Of a stretch of 64,000 bases of DNA, positions 35,712 through 44,880 are shown piece after piece; position 1 is the first letter of the stretch; each line of letters begins with the position of its first letter. The stretch covers positions 1 through 64,000 of the forward strand of contig NZ_JRHO01000005.1 in assembly GCF_000765475.1 (NCBI RefSeq), in the 5' to 3' direction. A model generated the notes under the pieces. The model did not search any database. It was given only the letters and a program-made list of their open reading frames with translations, and had not been told where the DNA came from. This stretch comes from Methanococcoides methylutens (GTDB lineage: Archaea > Halobacteriota > Methanosarcinia > Methanosarcinales > Methanosarcinaceae). Made by a program: the position numbers and the translations under genes.

Positions 35712-36623
35712 ATGATCACATGTTCCGCACCGGGGAAAGTCTATCTTTTCGGTGAACATGCCGTAGTTTACGGTGAACCCGCTATTTGCTGTGCAGTGGA
35801 TATACGCACACGTGTAAGTGTTGCCCCTGCAGATTCCATTACTATTAGTTCCAGCCTCGGTACTACAGATATTGACTTTAAAACCCATCCTTATGTTTCA
35901 GCGGTTGTAGAGCGTTTCCAGGATATATCATCTCTTGAAGGTGTAAGCATCAGCATCGAGTCCGAGATACCCGTTGGTTCCGGACTTGGATCGTCTGCTG
36001 CTGTTACTATAGCAACAATAAAAGCATTGGATGCTTTGCTTGGCACTGGTCTTGAGCTTGATGATATTGCACGGATGGGGCATGAGGTCGAGCAGAGGAT
36101 ACAGGGTGCTGCAAGTCAGACGGATACATATGTATGTACCATGGGTGGAGTTGTCATGATCCCCCAACGCAAAGGGCTTGATCTTCTTGATTGTGCTATT
36201 GTTATTGGTAACACCAATATCTTCTCTTCGACAAAGGAGCTTGTAGCAAACGTTGCAGAGCTTAATGATAAATTCCCTGATGTTATAGGCCCCGTTCTGT
36301 CATCCATTGGAATGATGTCAGCTACAGGTGAGGTGCTTGTGAATGCAAAGGATTATGTTTCCGTCGGCAAGCTTATGAATATTAATCAAGGGCTTCTGGA
36401 TGCAATTGGCGTAGGCTGTTCTGAATTAAGTTCATTTACATATGCTGCCCGTAACAGTGGTGCATATGGTGCAAAGATTACCGGTGCAGGAGGCGGTGGT
36501 TGTATGGTGGCGATCGCTCCACATGAATGTGTGAGTGAGGTAGCTGCTGCCATTGCTTCTGCAGGCGGGGAAGTGGTTGTGACAAAAGCAACAGATATTG
36601 GTGTAAGGGTGGAATCCCAGTGA
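35712..36623 (+). CDS. mvk: Mevalonate kinase
   Basis: A 303-residue GHMP kinase phosphorylating mevalonate for isoprenoid lipid synthesis. It shows CSAPGKVYLFGEHAVVYGEPA at the N terminus, the phosphate loop PVGSGLGSSAAVTIA at about 94-108, and AKITGAGGGGCMVAIA near the end. I chose ATG 35712, giving MITCSAPGKV; an upstream frame start at 35676 lacks a site. Its stop overlaps the GTG of the next gene (GTGA). Confidence 0.96.
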   Translation: MITCSAPGKVYLFGEHAVVYGEPAICCAVDIRTRVSVAPADSITISSSLGTTDIDFKTHPYVSAVVERFQDISSLEGVSISIESEIPVGSGLGSSAAVTIATIKALDALLGTGLELDDIARMGHEVEQRIQGAASQTDTYVCTMGGVVMIPQRKGLDLLDCAIVIGNTNIFSSTKELVANVAELNDKFPDVIGPVLSSIGMMSATGEVLVNAKDYVSVGKLMNINQGLLDAIGVGCSELSSFTYAARNSGAYGAKITGAGGGGCMVAIAPHECVSEVAAAIASAGGEVVVTKATDIGVRVESQ

Positions 36624-37393
36624 GTTCAACAAACGATATCACAATATTGAAAATTGGCGGGAGCGTCATCACCGACAAGAATTCGGAGGATGGTCTTGCC
36701 TGGGAAGAGGAGATAGTCCGCATTGCGCGTGAGATCTCAGGATTTGAAGGGAAACTTATCATTGTTCATGGTGCCGGTTCATTTGGTCATCCTCAGGCGA
36801 AGAGGTATGCTCTTACCGAAAGGTTCCATGCAGAAGGTGCGGTTGTCACCCACAAGGCTGTGAAATCTTTGAACAGGATCGTCGTGGACATTCTGGATGA
36901 AGAAGGTGTCAATGCGATCGCAGTGCATCCAATGGGTTGTACTGTTGCAAAGGATGGCAGGATCTCAGAGATGTATCTGGGCAGCATCCTTTTGATGCTT
37001 GAAAAGGGTCTTGTACCTGTATTGCATGGTGATGTTGTAATGGATACTGAAAAAGGCGTATCTATCGTATCAGGTGATCAGGTAATACCTTATCTTGCAA
37101 CGACACTTGGTGCTTCCCGCATTGGTGTTGGAAGTGCTGCAAATGGTGTCCTTGACGATAAAGGCAACACTATTCCTGTGATCACTTCTGATAATTTTGA
37201 AGATATGAGGAGATATATCGGTGGTTCGGCAGGTACGGATGTGACCGGTGGCATGCTTGGGAAAGTGCTTGAGATGCTGGAGCTTGGAAAAACATCAAGT
37301 ATAACTTCATATATATTCAATGCAACAGTTGCAGGTAATGTTTCGAGTTTTCTTAATGGCGAGAATATCGGAACTGCAATTAAAGATTCATAA
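36620..37393 (+). CDS. ipk: Isopentenyl phosphate kinase
   Basis: A 257-residue amino-acid-kinase-fold enzyme converting isopentenyl phosphate to the diphosphate, the last step of the archaeal mevalonate route. ILKIGGSVITDKNSEDG at the N terminus and IIVHGAGSFGHPQAKRYAL, containing the catalytic His, are diagnostic. GTGGMLGKVLEM-like VTGGMLGKVLEMLEL near the C terminus binds nucleotide. The start is GTG 36620, four bases inside the mevalonate kinase stop, so the two are translationally coupled. Confidence 0.96.
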   Translation: MSSTNDITILKIGGSVITDKNSEDGLAWEEEIVRIAREISGFEGKLIIVHGAGSFGHPQAKRYALTERFHAEGAVVTHKAVKSLNRIVVDILDEEGVNAIAVHPMGCTVAKDGRISEMYLGSILLMLEKGLVPVLHGDVVMDTEKGVSIVSGDQVIPYLATTLGASRIGVGSAANGVLDDKGNTIPVITSDNFEDMRRYIGGSAGTDVTGGMLGKVLEMLELGKTSSITSYIFNATVAGNVSSFLNGENIGTAIKDS

Positions 37394-37417
37394 TATACGT
37401 TTACAGGTTTGATAAAT

Positions 37418-38488
37418 TTGAGTACATCCAGGAGAAAGATAGAACATCTTGAGCATTGTGCGCAGCGTCCGGTAGAGTCAAAGGATGTCACATCAGGATT
37501 CGATGATGTGATGCTTGTACACAGAGCACTGCCTCAGATCAATATGGATGAGATCGATCTTTCCACTGAATTTCTTGGAAGGGAGCTTAAGGCACCCTTT
37601 TTGATAGCATCCATTACCGGAGGTCACCCGGATACCAAGCCGGTAAATGCAGCACTTGCAGAAGCTGCTGAAGAAATGGGCGTTGGTATTGGTGTAGGCA
37701 GTCAGAGGGCTGCCATAGAGGATTCTGAACAGGAAGATTCGTTCAGTATTGTGCGTGATGTGGCTCCGAATGCATTTGTCTATGGGAATATCGGGGCAGC
37801 CCAGCTAAGGGAATACGATATAGAATCCATTGAAAGGCTTGTGGAAATGCTGGATGCAGATGCAATGGCAGTTCATCTTAACTTCCTTCAGGAGGCTATA
37901 CAGCCTGAAGGCGACAGGGATGCTACCGGGGTACTTGAAGCTATAGAAGAAGTATGCTCATTGAAGGTCCCGATCGTTGCAAAGGAAACAGGCGCTGGGA
38001 TCTCAAAAGAAGATGCGCAAATGCTTAAAAATGCAGGGGTCAGTGCAATAGATGTCGGCGGAGTTGGCGGGACGAGTTGGTCCGGTGTGGAAGTCTATCG
38101 GGCAAGGGAAAGCGGTGATAAGATTTTCGAGGATCTGGGCAATCTGTACTGGGATTTTGGTATCCCGACGGTTTCCAGTGTTGTTGAATGCAGAAGTTCC
38201 CTTCCTGTGATAGCCACAGGTGGTGTCCGAACAGGCCTTGATATTGCAAAATCTCTCTCTCTTGGTGCATATGCTGCCAGTGCAGCACTTCCTTTTGTAG
38301 CACCTGCACTGATCGGAAAGGATGCAGTGGTGGAAAGTTTGTCAGCCATGCTTAATGAACTGAGGGTTGCAATGTTCCTTTGCGGATGCGGAACTGTCAG
38401 TGAGCTTCGTACTGAGTCTAAGGCAGTAGTCACAGGCTGGACAAAGGAATACATTACGCAGCGTGGTTTTGACATAAACAAGCTCTAA
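37418..38488 (+). CDS. fni: Isopentenyl-diphosphate delta-isomerase, type 2
   Basis: A 356-residue FMN- and NAD(P)H-dependent isomerase interconverting IPP and DMAPP. The TIM-barrel shows FDDVMLVHRALPQINMDEID, FLIASITGGHPDTK, GVGSQRAAIED, HLNFLQEAIQPEGDRD, KETGAGISKED and IATGGVRTGLDIAKSLSLGA. Two TTG codons (37409, 37418) can start it; 37418 has better spacing from AGGTTT. Same operon as mevalonate kinase and IPK. Confidence 0.95.
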   Translation: MSTSRRKIEHLEHCAQRPVESKDVTSGFDDVMLVHRALPQINMDEIDLSTEFLGRELKAPFLIASITGGHPDTKPVNAALAEAAEEMGVGIGVGSQRAAIEDSEQEDSFSIVRDVAPNAFVYGNIGAAQLREYDIESIERLVEMLDADAMAVHLNFLQEAIQPEGDRDATGVLEAIEEVCSLKVPIVAKETGAGISKEDAQMLKNAGVSAIDVGGVGGTSWSGVEVYRARESGDKIFEDLGNLYWDFGIPTVSSVVECRSSLPVIATGGVRTGLDIAKSLSLGAYAASAALPFVAPALIGKDAVVESLSAMLNELRVAMFLCGCGTVSELRTESKAVVTGWTKEYITQRGFDINKL

Positions 38489-38541
38489 ATGAGATCGTAT
38501 CTGGAAAAGATCGATCAATATTAAAAAATTCACATTCATTT

Positions 38542-38559
38542 TTTGGTCAAGGGACCAAA
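38542..38559 (+). repeat. Hairpin in the RNase J leader
   Basis: TTTGGTC (38542-38548) and GACCAAA (38553-38559) form a perfect stem with loop AAGG. An AT-rich TATA-like stretch precedes it (38517-38527), so the hairpin would sit at or near the 5' end of the RNase J transcript. It could instead terminate the upstream operon. Confidence 0.45.
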
Positions 38560-38604
38560 GGAATAATTTGTATTGAAAGTAACCGAAATTTATTGGAGGA
38601 AAAT

Positions 38605-39948
38605 ATGACAGATATTGGAATAATAGCAGTTGGCGGATATAATGAAATGGGCCGCAACATGACTGCTATAAGGGTTGACGAAGACATCATTATCGTAGAT
38701 ATGGGTCTTAGATTAGATAGGGTCCAGATCCATGAGGATGTGGAAATTGATAAGATGCATTCTCTTGAACTGATAGAGATGGGTGCTATACCTGATGATA
38801 CTATTATGAAGCAGGTTAATGGCAACGTCGCTGCTATCGTTTGTACACACGGGCACCTTGATCACATTGGTGCGATCTCAAAGCTTGCACACAGGTACAC
38901 TGCACCGATCATCGGTACTCCGTACACCGTAGCTCTTGTTAAGCAGCAGATCGAATCAGAACGCAAGTTCGGTGTAAAGAACCGGATCATCCCTGTTGAA
39001 GCAGGTGGTATCTACCAGGTCAATGATGAGGTATCTATTGAGCTGATACGTGTCCAGCACAGTATAATTGATGCTGTGTTCGTAGCAGTCCACACACCAG
39101 CAGGTGCTGTACTTTATGCCTGTGATTTCAAGCTTGACCGTACACCTACATTGGGCGAACAGCCGGACTTTGACAGGCTCAGGGAACTCGGGCAGGAAGG
39201 CGTTATCTGCATGATGGTAGAGAGTACCAATGCAAAACGTGCAGGAAAAACACCTTCTGAGAGGATCGCTCATGACATGGTCCGTGATGTACTTCTTGGT
39301 ACAGAGGAATCTGATGTTGGAATGATTGTAACGACATTTGCTTCCCACATATCCCGTATTAACTCGATCATTCAGTTCGCTGAAGAGATGGGTCGTATTC
39401 CTGTATTAATGGGTCGTTCCATGGACAAGTATGTAGTAACTGCAAAGAATATGGGATACATTGATTTCCCTGATAATGTAGAGATCTACGGTAAGAGGAA
39501 GGATATCGATAAGGCGTTCAAGAAGATCATGAAAGAAGGGAAGGAAAAATACCTGCCTATTGTAACTGGTCATCAGGGTGAACCTGGTGCTATTCTTTCA
39601 CGAGTTGCAAAAGGTGATACTCCTTATGAAATTGAGTCCGGTGACCGTATAATCTTCTCTGCAAACGTGATCCCAAGTCCAATGACGCAGGCAAACCGCT
39701 ATGCACTGGAAACCAAGATCCGAATGAGGGGTGGACGTATCTATGATAACGTGCACGTTTCAGGCCACGCTTATCGTGAGGACCACTGGGAACTTCTGAG
39801 GTTGATCAATCCGGAACACGTTATCCCTGCTCACGGTACTATCGAGATGCACAGTGCTTATATTGAGATGGCAGAAGATGCCGGATACGTTCTGGGCGAT
39901 ACTGTACACCTGTTGAGAAATGGTGAAGAATTATATATTGAAGAATGA
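38605..39948 (+). CDS. rnj: Ribonuclease J
   Basis: A 447-residue metallo-beta-lactamase/beta-CASP nuclease. Archaeal RNase J degrades RNA 5' to 3'. The zinc motif THGHLDHIGA lies at about residue 82, the beta-CASP part has TGHQGEPGAILSRVA and FSANVIPSPMTQ, and the C-terminal HVSGHAYREDH and VIPAHGT complete the site. ATG 38605 follows TTGGAGGAAA. It lies in the isoprenoid operon between Idi-2 and the prenyl synthase, an arrangement common in euryarchaea. Confidence 0.95.
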   Translation: MTDIGIIAVGGYNEMGRNMTAIRVDEDIIIVDMGLRLDRVQIHEDVEIDKMHSLELIEMGAIPDDTIMKQVNGNVAAIVCTHGHLDHIGAISKLAHRYTAPIIGTPYTVALVKQQIESERKFGVKNRIIPVEAGGIYQVNDEVSIELIRVQHSIIDAVFVAVHTPAGAVLYACDFKLDRTPTLGEQPDFDRLRELGQEGVICMMVESTNAKRAGKTPSERIAHDMVRDVLLGTEESDVGMIVTTFASHISRINSIIQFAEEMGRIPVLMGRSMDKYVVTAKNMGYIDFPDNVEIYGKRKDIDKAFKKIMKEGKEKYLPIVTGHQGEPGAILSRVAKGDTPYEIESGDRIIFSANVIPSPMTQANRYALETKIRMRGGRIYDNVHVSGHAYREDHWELLRLINPEHVIPAHGTIEMHSAYIEMAEDAGYVLGDTVHLLRNGEELYIEE

Positions 39949-39979
39949 TCATTTGAATTATAACATGGTCGTGGTTAGT

Positions 39980-40948
39980 ATGGATCTTATGGATGAAATA
40001 AAAAAACGAAGTGTGCATGTTGATAAAGGGATCGAGGAGCTTCTTCCGATCGCACATCCTGAAGAGCTTTACAAAGCATCAAGATACTTGCCGGATGCAG
40101 GCGGTAAACGCCTCCGTCCTACAGTCCTTATGCTTGCAACTGAAGCTGTGGGTGGAGATCCCATGTCAGTTATTCCGGCAGCAGTAGCTGTGGAACTGGT
40201 TCACAATTTCACCCTTGTTCATGACGATATAATGGACAATGATGATGTCAGGCGTGGAATGCCTTCTGTTCATGTAAAGTGGAGCAGTGAGGGTGCTATC
40301 CTTGCAGGAGATACTCTCTATTCCAAAGCTTTTGAGATCATCTCATCTATGGAGAAGGATCCTGCACGCATACTGAAGTGCGTTGCTCTTCTTTCAAAGA
40401 CCTGTACTGAAATATGTGAAGGTCAGTGGATGGACATTGATTTCGAGACTCGTGATTCTGTTTCAGAAGAAGAGTATCTTGAGATGGTGGAGAAGAAGAC
40501 TTCTGTGCTCTATGGTGCAGTGGCAAAGGTCGGTGCTCTGCTTGGCGGAGCTTCCGATGAGGTTGCGGATGCACTTTATGAGTTTGGTCGTCTTGTGGGT
40601 ATCAGTTTCCAGATACAGGATGATGTCATTGACATGGTGACTCCGGAGGAGATCCTCGGTAAGGTCCGTGGAAGTGACCTGATAGAAGGCAAGAGGACAC
40701 TTATCGCGATTCACGCTCTAAATAATGGCGTTGAACTTGACATATTCGGAAAAGGCGGAACTGCTACTTCAGAACAGATTGATGAGGCAGTTGCCATACT
40801 TGAAAAATCCGGTTCAATTGGACATGCACAGGAACTTTCTGCATCTTACCTTGAAAATGGTAAAAAGATGCTCGATATTCTTGAAGACTCCGAAGCAAAG
40901 GATCTTCTGCTTGCTATCGCAGACTACATGGTAACCAGGAACTATTGA
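39980..40948 (+). CDS. idsA: Short-chain isoprenyl diphosphate synthase (geranylgeranyl/farnesyl)
   Basis: A 322-residue trans-prenyltransferase making the C15/C20 chains of ether lipids. The first aspartate-rich motif is VHDDIMDND, with LAGDTLYSKAFEI after it, and the second is FQIQDDVIDMV. PDAGGKRLRPTVLML near the N terminus binds substrate. Start choice is uncertain: ATG 39980 has GTGGTTAG upstream and fits the family; ATG 39965 and a further frame start at 39920 are longer options. It ends the mevalonate-route gene group. Confidence 0.95.
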   Translation: MDLMDEIKKRSVHVDKGIEELLPIAHPEELYKASRYLPDAGGKRLRPTVLMLATEAVGGDPMSVIPAAVAVELVHNFTLVHDDIMDNDDVRRGMPSVHVKWSSEGAILAGDTLYSKAFEIISSMEKDPARILKCVALLSKTCTEICEGQWMDIDFETRDSVSEEEYLEMVEKKTSVLYGAVAKVGALLGGASDEVADALYEFGRLVGISFQIQDDVIDMVTPEEILGKVRGSDLIEGKRTLIAIHALNNGVELDIFGKGGTATSEQIDEAVAILEKSGSIGHAQELSASYLENGKKMLDILEDSEAKDLLLAIADYMVTRNY

Positions 40949-41052
40949 TCCTTTCGTTTCGGTCATTCGTTGTTTCGTTTCCCTTTCCATGGTGAAGGGG
41001 AATATTTCTTCTTTTTCTATATTTTTATTTTCGATCATTATTACGGTTTTCT

Positions 41053-41088
41053 TAATTCAATTCTTATTAATTCAATTCTTGTTAATTC
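41053..41088. repeat. 15-bp tandem repeat upstream of amrS
   Basis: TAATTCAATTCTTAT (41053-41067) is followed by TAATTCAATTCTTGT (41068-41082) and the partial TAATTC. Two and a half units, one mismatch. It lies about 40-75 bases before a TATA-like AGGTTTTTAAGTATC (41126-41140), so it may be upstream promoter sequence. Confidence 0.6.
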
Positions 41089-41167
41089 CACTTAGTTTAT
41101 CTTATCTGGTTCCATCTATCTAAGAAGGTTTTTAAGTATCTGTGATAATGTTGTCTTGGGGAATCTA

Positions 41168-42193
41168 ATGCTCAAAGAAGCAATGTTCTATGAAAAGTTG
41201 GATGAGGGGAAAGTGAGATGCAATCTTTGCAATCACAGATGCAGGATATCTTCTGGTAAAAGAGGTATCTGCGGTGTAAGGGAGAACCGAGATGGTACTC
41301 TTTATTCTTTGATATACAACACAGTTTCCAGTGAGGCAGTTGATCCGATAGAGAAGAAACCACTGTTCCACTTTAAACCGGGTTCAAAATCTTATTCCCT
41401 GGGTACCATTGGATGTAATTTCAGATGCAAGCACTGCCAGAACTGGACCATTTCCCAGGTCAGGCTGGATGAGGCCGTATCCGTGGAGATTACTCCTGAG
41501 GAAGCAGTAAACAGGGCAATTGCTACAGGGTCCGCTTCCATTGCCTGGACCTACAACGAGCCGACCATCTGGTATGAGTACACTTATGATTCTGCAAAGC
41601 TGGCAAAGGAGGCCGGACTTGGGACAGTATATGTGACCAACGGTTACATCACTCCGGAAGCACTGCGACATATCTCTCCTTATCTTGATGCTTTCAGGGT
41701 GGATATCAAAGCTTTTACGGAAGAGTTCTACAAGGAAACTGTGGGTGCAAAGCTTGCACCTGTGCTGGAGTCTGCAAAGCTGGCAAGAGAACTTGGAATG
41801 CATGTGGAGGTCGTAAATCTTGTTATTCCGACACTGAACGATTCAGAGGATGAGCTGCGGCAACTCTCTGCCTGGGTATGTGAAAATCTGGGTGCCGACA
41901 CTCCTATACACTTTACACGCTTCCAGCCGCATTATAAGATGAAGCATCTGCCGCCTACACCGGTGAAAACTCTTGAAATGGCCCATGGCATTGCGTTGGA
42001 TGAAGGTCTGAAGTATGTTTACATTGGAAACGTGTTCGGTCACCAGTATGAAAGCACATACTGTCCTTCCTGTGGTGAATTGCTGATAGGGCGTGGACTC
42101 TTCGATGTAAGCGAGTATAATATTACTCCGGAGCACAAGTGCCGCAATTGTGGAGAACCTATTGACATTTATGGTGAGTACGGCGGGCTTTGA
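41168..42193 (+). CDS. amrS: AmmeMemoRadiSam radical SAM protein (AmrS)
   Basis: A 341-residue radical SAM enzyme. The 4Fe-4S motif CNFRCKHC is at residues 83-90. An N-terminal zinc-like segment (CNLCNHRC at 18-25, CGV) and a C-terminal ribbon (CPSCGE ... CRNCGE) flank the barrel; ASIAWTYNEPTIWYEYT is typical. The family is related to pyruvate-formate-lyase-activating enzymes and is always associated with MEMO and AMMECR1 proteins; MEMO is encoded at 34.9 kb. The reaction is unknown. ATG 41168 follows TTGGGGAA. Confidence 0.92.
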   Translation: MLKEAMFYEKLDEGKVRCNLCNHRCRISSGKRGICGVRENRDGTLYSLIYNTVSSEAVDPIEKKPLFHFKPGSKSYSLGTIGCNFRCKHCQNWTISQVRLDEAVSVEITPEEAVNRAIATGSASIAWTYNEPTIWYEYTYDSAKLAKEAGLGTVYVTNGYITPEALRHISPYLDAFRVDIKAFTEEFYKETVGAKLAPVLESAKLARELGMHVEVVNLVIPTLNDSEDELRQLSAWVCENLGADTPIHFTRFQPHYKMKHLPPTPVKTLEMAHGIALDEGLKYVYIGNVFGHQYESTYCPSCGELLIGRGLFDVSEYNITPEHKCRNCGEPIDIYGEYGGL

Positions 42194-42275
42194 AAGCCAC
42201 TTTGAGGCGGGAATATGGCTGAAAATTGCTGATTTTCCTGCTTGTTGCCAGCCTTTTTGCCGCTTCGAACAAAAG

Positions 42276-42283
42276 GTTTAAAT
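42276..42283 (+). promoter_or_regulatory. TATA box of the tRNA-Asn/CAU-tRNA pair
   Basis: GTTTAAAT at 42276-42283, preceded by purine-rich AACAAAAG, lies about 50 bases before tRNA-Asn. This places the transcript start near 42305-42310, giving a short 5' leader. Confidence 0.5.
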
Positions 42284-42329
42284 TCCAGAACTGCATTAGG
42301 AGGAATCGTGCGTTGAAGCGCGATCAAGT

Positions 42330-42402
42330 GCCGCTATAACTCAGTTGGTAGAGTGTCTGACTGTTAATCAGAATGTCACAGGTTCGAGCCCTGTTGGCGG
42401 CG
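42330..42402 (+). tRNA. tRNA-Asn (GTT)
   Basis: The acceptor GCCGCTA (42330-42336) pairs with TGGCGGC (42395-42401) with one G-U. The anticodon stem TCTGA/TCAGA flanks loop CTGTTAA with GTT at 42363-42365. The T arm ACAGG-TTCGAGC-CCTGT is at 42378-42394. Discriminator G42402 fits asparagine. No intron, no encoded CCA. Confidence 0.95.
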
Positions 42403-42423
42403 TATTTTACTTGCTTTTTCTGA

Positions 42424-42498
42424 GGGCCTATAGCTTAGTCAGGTTAGAGCGCCCGGCTCATAACCGGGCGATCACCGGTTCAAATCCGGTTAGGCCCA
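42424..42498 (+). tRNA. tRNA with CAT anticodon (elongator Met or Ile2)
   Basis: Acceptor GGGCCTA (42424-42430) pairs with TAGGCCC (42491-42497); discriminator A42498. The anticodon arm CCCGG-CTCATAA-CCGGG gives CAT, and the T arm is CCGG-TTCAAAT-CCGG. It is not an initiator, since the G-C triplets next to the loop differ. CAT is shared by elongator tRNA-Met and the tRNA-Ile that is modified with agmatidine to read AUA; sequence alone does not settle it here. Confidence 0.85.
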
Positions 42499-42612
42499 TC
42501 TCAAATTCTTTTTAATAAAGTTTTATTTATTTTCAATTAAGTTAAACTATCTCTTTTAGATCTTAAAAATAAGAAATAGCAAGAAACAAGATAAAAAAGA
42601 GGCTTTTTTGTT

Positions 42613-42945
42613 TTAAGGTTCCACCTTATATTTCCTGCCTTCTTCTGTTGGGTGATAGATTATCCAGTTACCACTTTTCTCACGGCGGATAAGTCCATTG
42701 TCCACAAGAATTGAAAGATGGTAGGAGAGTTTTGAATCGGGCATATTTGTGATATCCTTGATCAGGCAGACGCACAAGGGCTGCACCAGCACAAGGTTGA
42801 GTATCTTCAGGCGGATGGAGGATGATAGTGCATGATGGATGCCGCTTTGCCTGGCAATTTTGTCATCATCTGCGATCCTCAATGCAATACCTTCAGTTCC
42901 TCCAAGTAGCTTCACTTCATTTTCGATCGGTTCAGGAATTATCAT
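42613..42945 (-). CDS. ArsR-type winged-helix transcription regulator
   Basis: A 110-residue DNA-binding protein. SSSIRLKILNLVLVQPLCVCLIKDI begins the winged helix, SKLSYHLSILVDNGLIRREK is the recognition helix and turn, and GNWIIYHPTEEG forms the wing. The central CVCLIKD matches the ArsR ELCVCDL motif in shape, and its two cysteines may bind metal or sense redox state. No target operon is adjacent on the same strand; the gene ends against the tRNA pair. Confidence 0.88.
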   Translation of the reverse strand: MIIPEPIENEVKLLGGTEGIALRIADDDKIARQSGIHHALSSSIRLKILNLVLVQPLCVCLIKDITNMPDSKLSYHLSILVDNGLIRREKSGNWIIYHPTEEGRKYKVEP

Positions 42946-43040
42946 TTAATGCACCCATTGAAATAGTATTGAGTAAACGCTGTTATCATTCTGATATCCA
43001 TTAATGGTATCGGAATTGAAATATCTTTTGTAGTGTGCTT

Positions 43041-44171
43041 TCATTTCATGTACTTTGATTCCAACATCCTTGTAATGGCAGAAGGTCCATCGAGTTCTCT
43101 GGAGAGGTCATGTAACTCTCTGCTTTTTTCAAGTAACTTTCCTTGATCTGTGGTCTCATGTATGTATTCAAGGAGCTGTTTTTGGGATATGGAATAGTCC
43201 AGCTTTCTTCCACAGCCATCCTCTTCCAGTGCAGTGGCGTTATTTTCCTGCTCGTTGTGTTCGATGTCCGGGAAAGATAACATGGGGATGCCAAATGAAA
43301 GAGCTTCCATCATCGTACTGTGGCCCCCGGGTGCAATTACAAGGTCGGAACTTTTTATGTATGGGAACTGGTCCTCAATGAACCTGAGTATGGTCACGTT
43401 CTCTGGCAGGTCATTGAAGTCATCGGGATTAACACTTGGGCCGGACAGGAGGGTATAATTGATCGCAGTATCCAGTCTTGCTGTTTCGATAACCTTTCGA
43501 AATATAGGTTCACGGTATCCGAAACCACCAACTGTGGAAAGTACATGCGGCCTGGCAAGGTCTGCTTCGGTCACCTCTTCATACTTTTTCCCGACGAGGG
43601 GTCCACTGTAGAACACAGCGTCTTCAATTTCATTTTCAAGATCAAGGTTCAGGCGACAGATGGTATGCGGCATGGGATAATCCGGTACGATGATACCGTC
43701 AACCTTCCTGAATATCGCATTATAGAATCTCTTTATGATCCTGCCAATGACTTTCATGCACATCCCCTTATTGTAGAAGAATTCCTCCATGTTGGACTGG
43801 TTTATTATGAGGTGTACGGGGATCCTTTTGAACATGGCAGCAAGGGTTGCAGTGTAATAACTGTCTGATACAACTACCTGTGGTTTGAATTCTTTCAGTT
43901 GCCTGCTGACCTTTCTGATCCCGAGCAATTGACCACTTTTGATGGTGGCAATGATCGATCTCTTAAGATCAAGGCTCCCGGCATTGCCCACAAGCTGAAT
44001 TTCCGGGGGAATCTCTATTGTTTTCAGTCCTTTTTTTTCAATAAGCTCCCTGGAATATCCGTAGGCACCGATCCTCACATCATGACCGGCTGATTGCATT
44101 TGTTGTGCAAGTGGAATGCAGCGGCTTGTATGTCCAAGTCCTTCTCCGCAAACAAAGAGCATTATTCTCAT
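43041..44171 (-). CDS. MurG/UGT-like glycosyltransferase (GT-B fold)
   Basis: A 376-residue enzyme resembling GT28 and related GT-B transferases. The N-terminal CGEGLGHTSRCIPLAQQM is the glycine-rich acceptor-side loop, and SDLVIAPGGHSTMMEALSFGIPML is the nucleotide-sugar-binding C-terminal motif. No signal sequence is evident; it likely acts at the inner membrane face on a lipid or glycan. The DGK-like and flippase-like genes next to it suggest a lipid-linked sugar route. Donor and acceptor are unknown. Confidence 0.85.
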   Translation of the reverse strand: MRIMLFVCGEGLGHTSRCIPLAQQMQSAGHDVRIGAYGYSRELIEKKGLKTIEIPPEIQLVGNAGSLDLKRSIIATIKSGQLLGIRKVSRQLKEFKPQVVVSDSYYTATLAAMFKRIPVHLIINQSNMEEFFYNKGMCMKVIGRIIKRFYNAIFRKVDGIIVPDYPMPHTICRLNLDLENEIEDAVFYSGPLVGKKYEEVTEADLARPHVLSTVGGFGYREPIFRKVIETARLDTAINYTLLSGPSVNPDDFNDLPENVTILRFIEDQFPYIKSSDLVIAPGGHSTMMEALSFGIPMLSFPDIEHNEQENNATALEEDGCGRKLDYSISQKQLLEYIHETTDQGKLLEKSRELHDLSRELDGPSAITRMLESKYMK

Positions 44172-44280
44172 AGTGATATCCTGTCCCTGAAATTTCTTTT
44201 ATTAATAAAGTCGATCTGATTCAGATCTGTCCTTTCATTCTTTTTATTTTATATTTTTCATTTTAGGATAATTGATCTTA

Positions 44281-44880
44281 TTATAGTGATAAATAAACTA
44301 TTAAAACAATTTGTCCAACAATACCTGAAAATAATGGAATTAATAGATTATCGTCTAATTTGTATGTCAGGGTCTCAACGATCGTGGCTGCTGAAGCCAT
44401 TATTATGGCTACTATCCAATTTGAAAGGAACAAGTATCCAATAGCAAGGTTTACGAGGTATTCAGAAATAACCCCCTCCCATGCCCTGTCTGGAAGAGAT
44501 TTAATCCACCTTTTACCGTAACTTATTCCTATCAGGGCTGCTGCACTATCACCAAAAGTTGTCATTAATATTGCTGCAGATGCAACTTCTTTTGAGAAAA
44601 TGCTTATGGCGATTATACTTCCGATCAAAAAATATATATTTCCACTTAGTTTGTCTTTTTCCTTTGATCGATAAAGTTTCCAGACAATTGGGATCTTTAA
44701 TTCTTTTTCTACTCGGAAATATTCTATTACCAGGAAACAGCAAAGGACCAGTGTCAAAAAATTAAGTGTAAAACTTTTTCCAAAATAATAGTATAAAATA
44801 ACAATAAACAAAGATACAAAGTGTATGCTTTTTCTGAAAAATTCTTTGAAAAAAACAGAGTTTTGGATATGTGATAACAT
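44281..44880 (-). CDS. Polyprenol/diacylglycerol kinase-like membrane protein
   Basis: A 199-residue membrane protein with several hydrophobic spans, related to dolichol kinase and CTP-dependent lipid kinases. SGNIYFLIGSIIAISIF and TTFGDSAAALIGISYGKR, followed by RAWEGVISEY, match that family. I place the start at the ATG ending at 44880, which follows GAGGAAGT; a longer version from 44907 adds nine residues. It may phosphorylate a polyprenol used as glycan carrier. Its base composition is more AT-rich than the neighbours. Confidence 0.75.
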   Translation of the reverse strand: MLSHIQNSVFFKEFFRKSIHFVSLFIVILYYYFGKSFTLNFLTLVLCCFLVIEYFRVEKELKIPIVWKLYRSKEKDKLSGNIYFLIGSIIAISIFSKEVASAAILMTTFGDSAAALIGISYGKRWIKSLPDRAWEGVISEYLVNLAIGYLFLSNWIVAIIMASAATIVETLTYKLDDNLLIPLFSGIVGQIVLIVYLSL

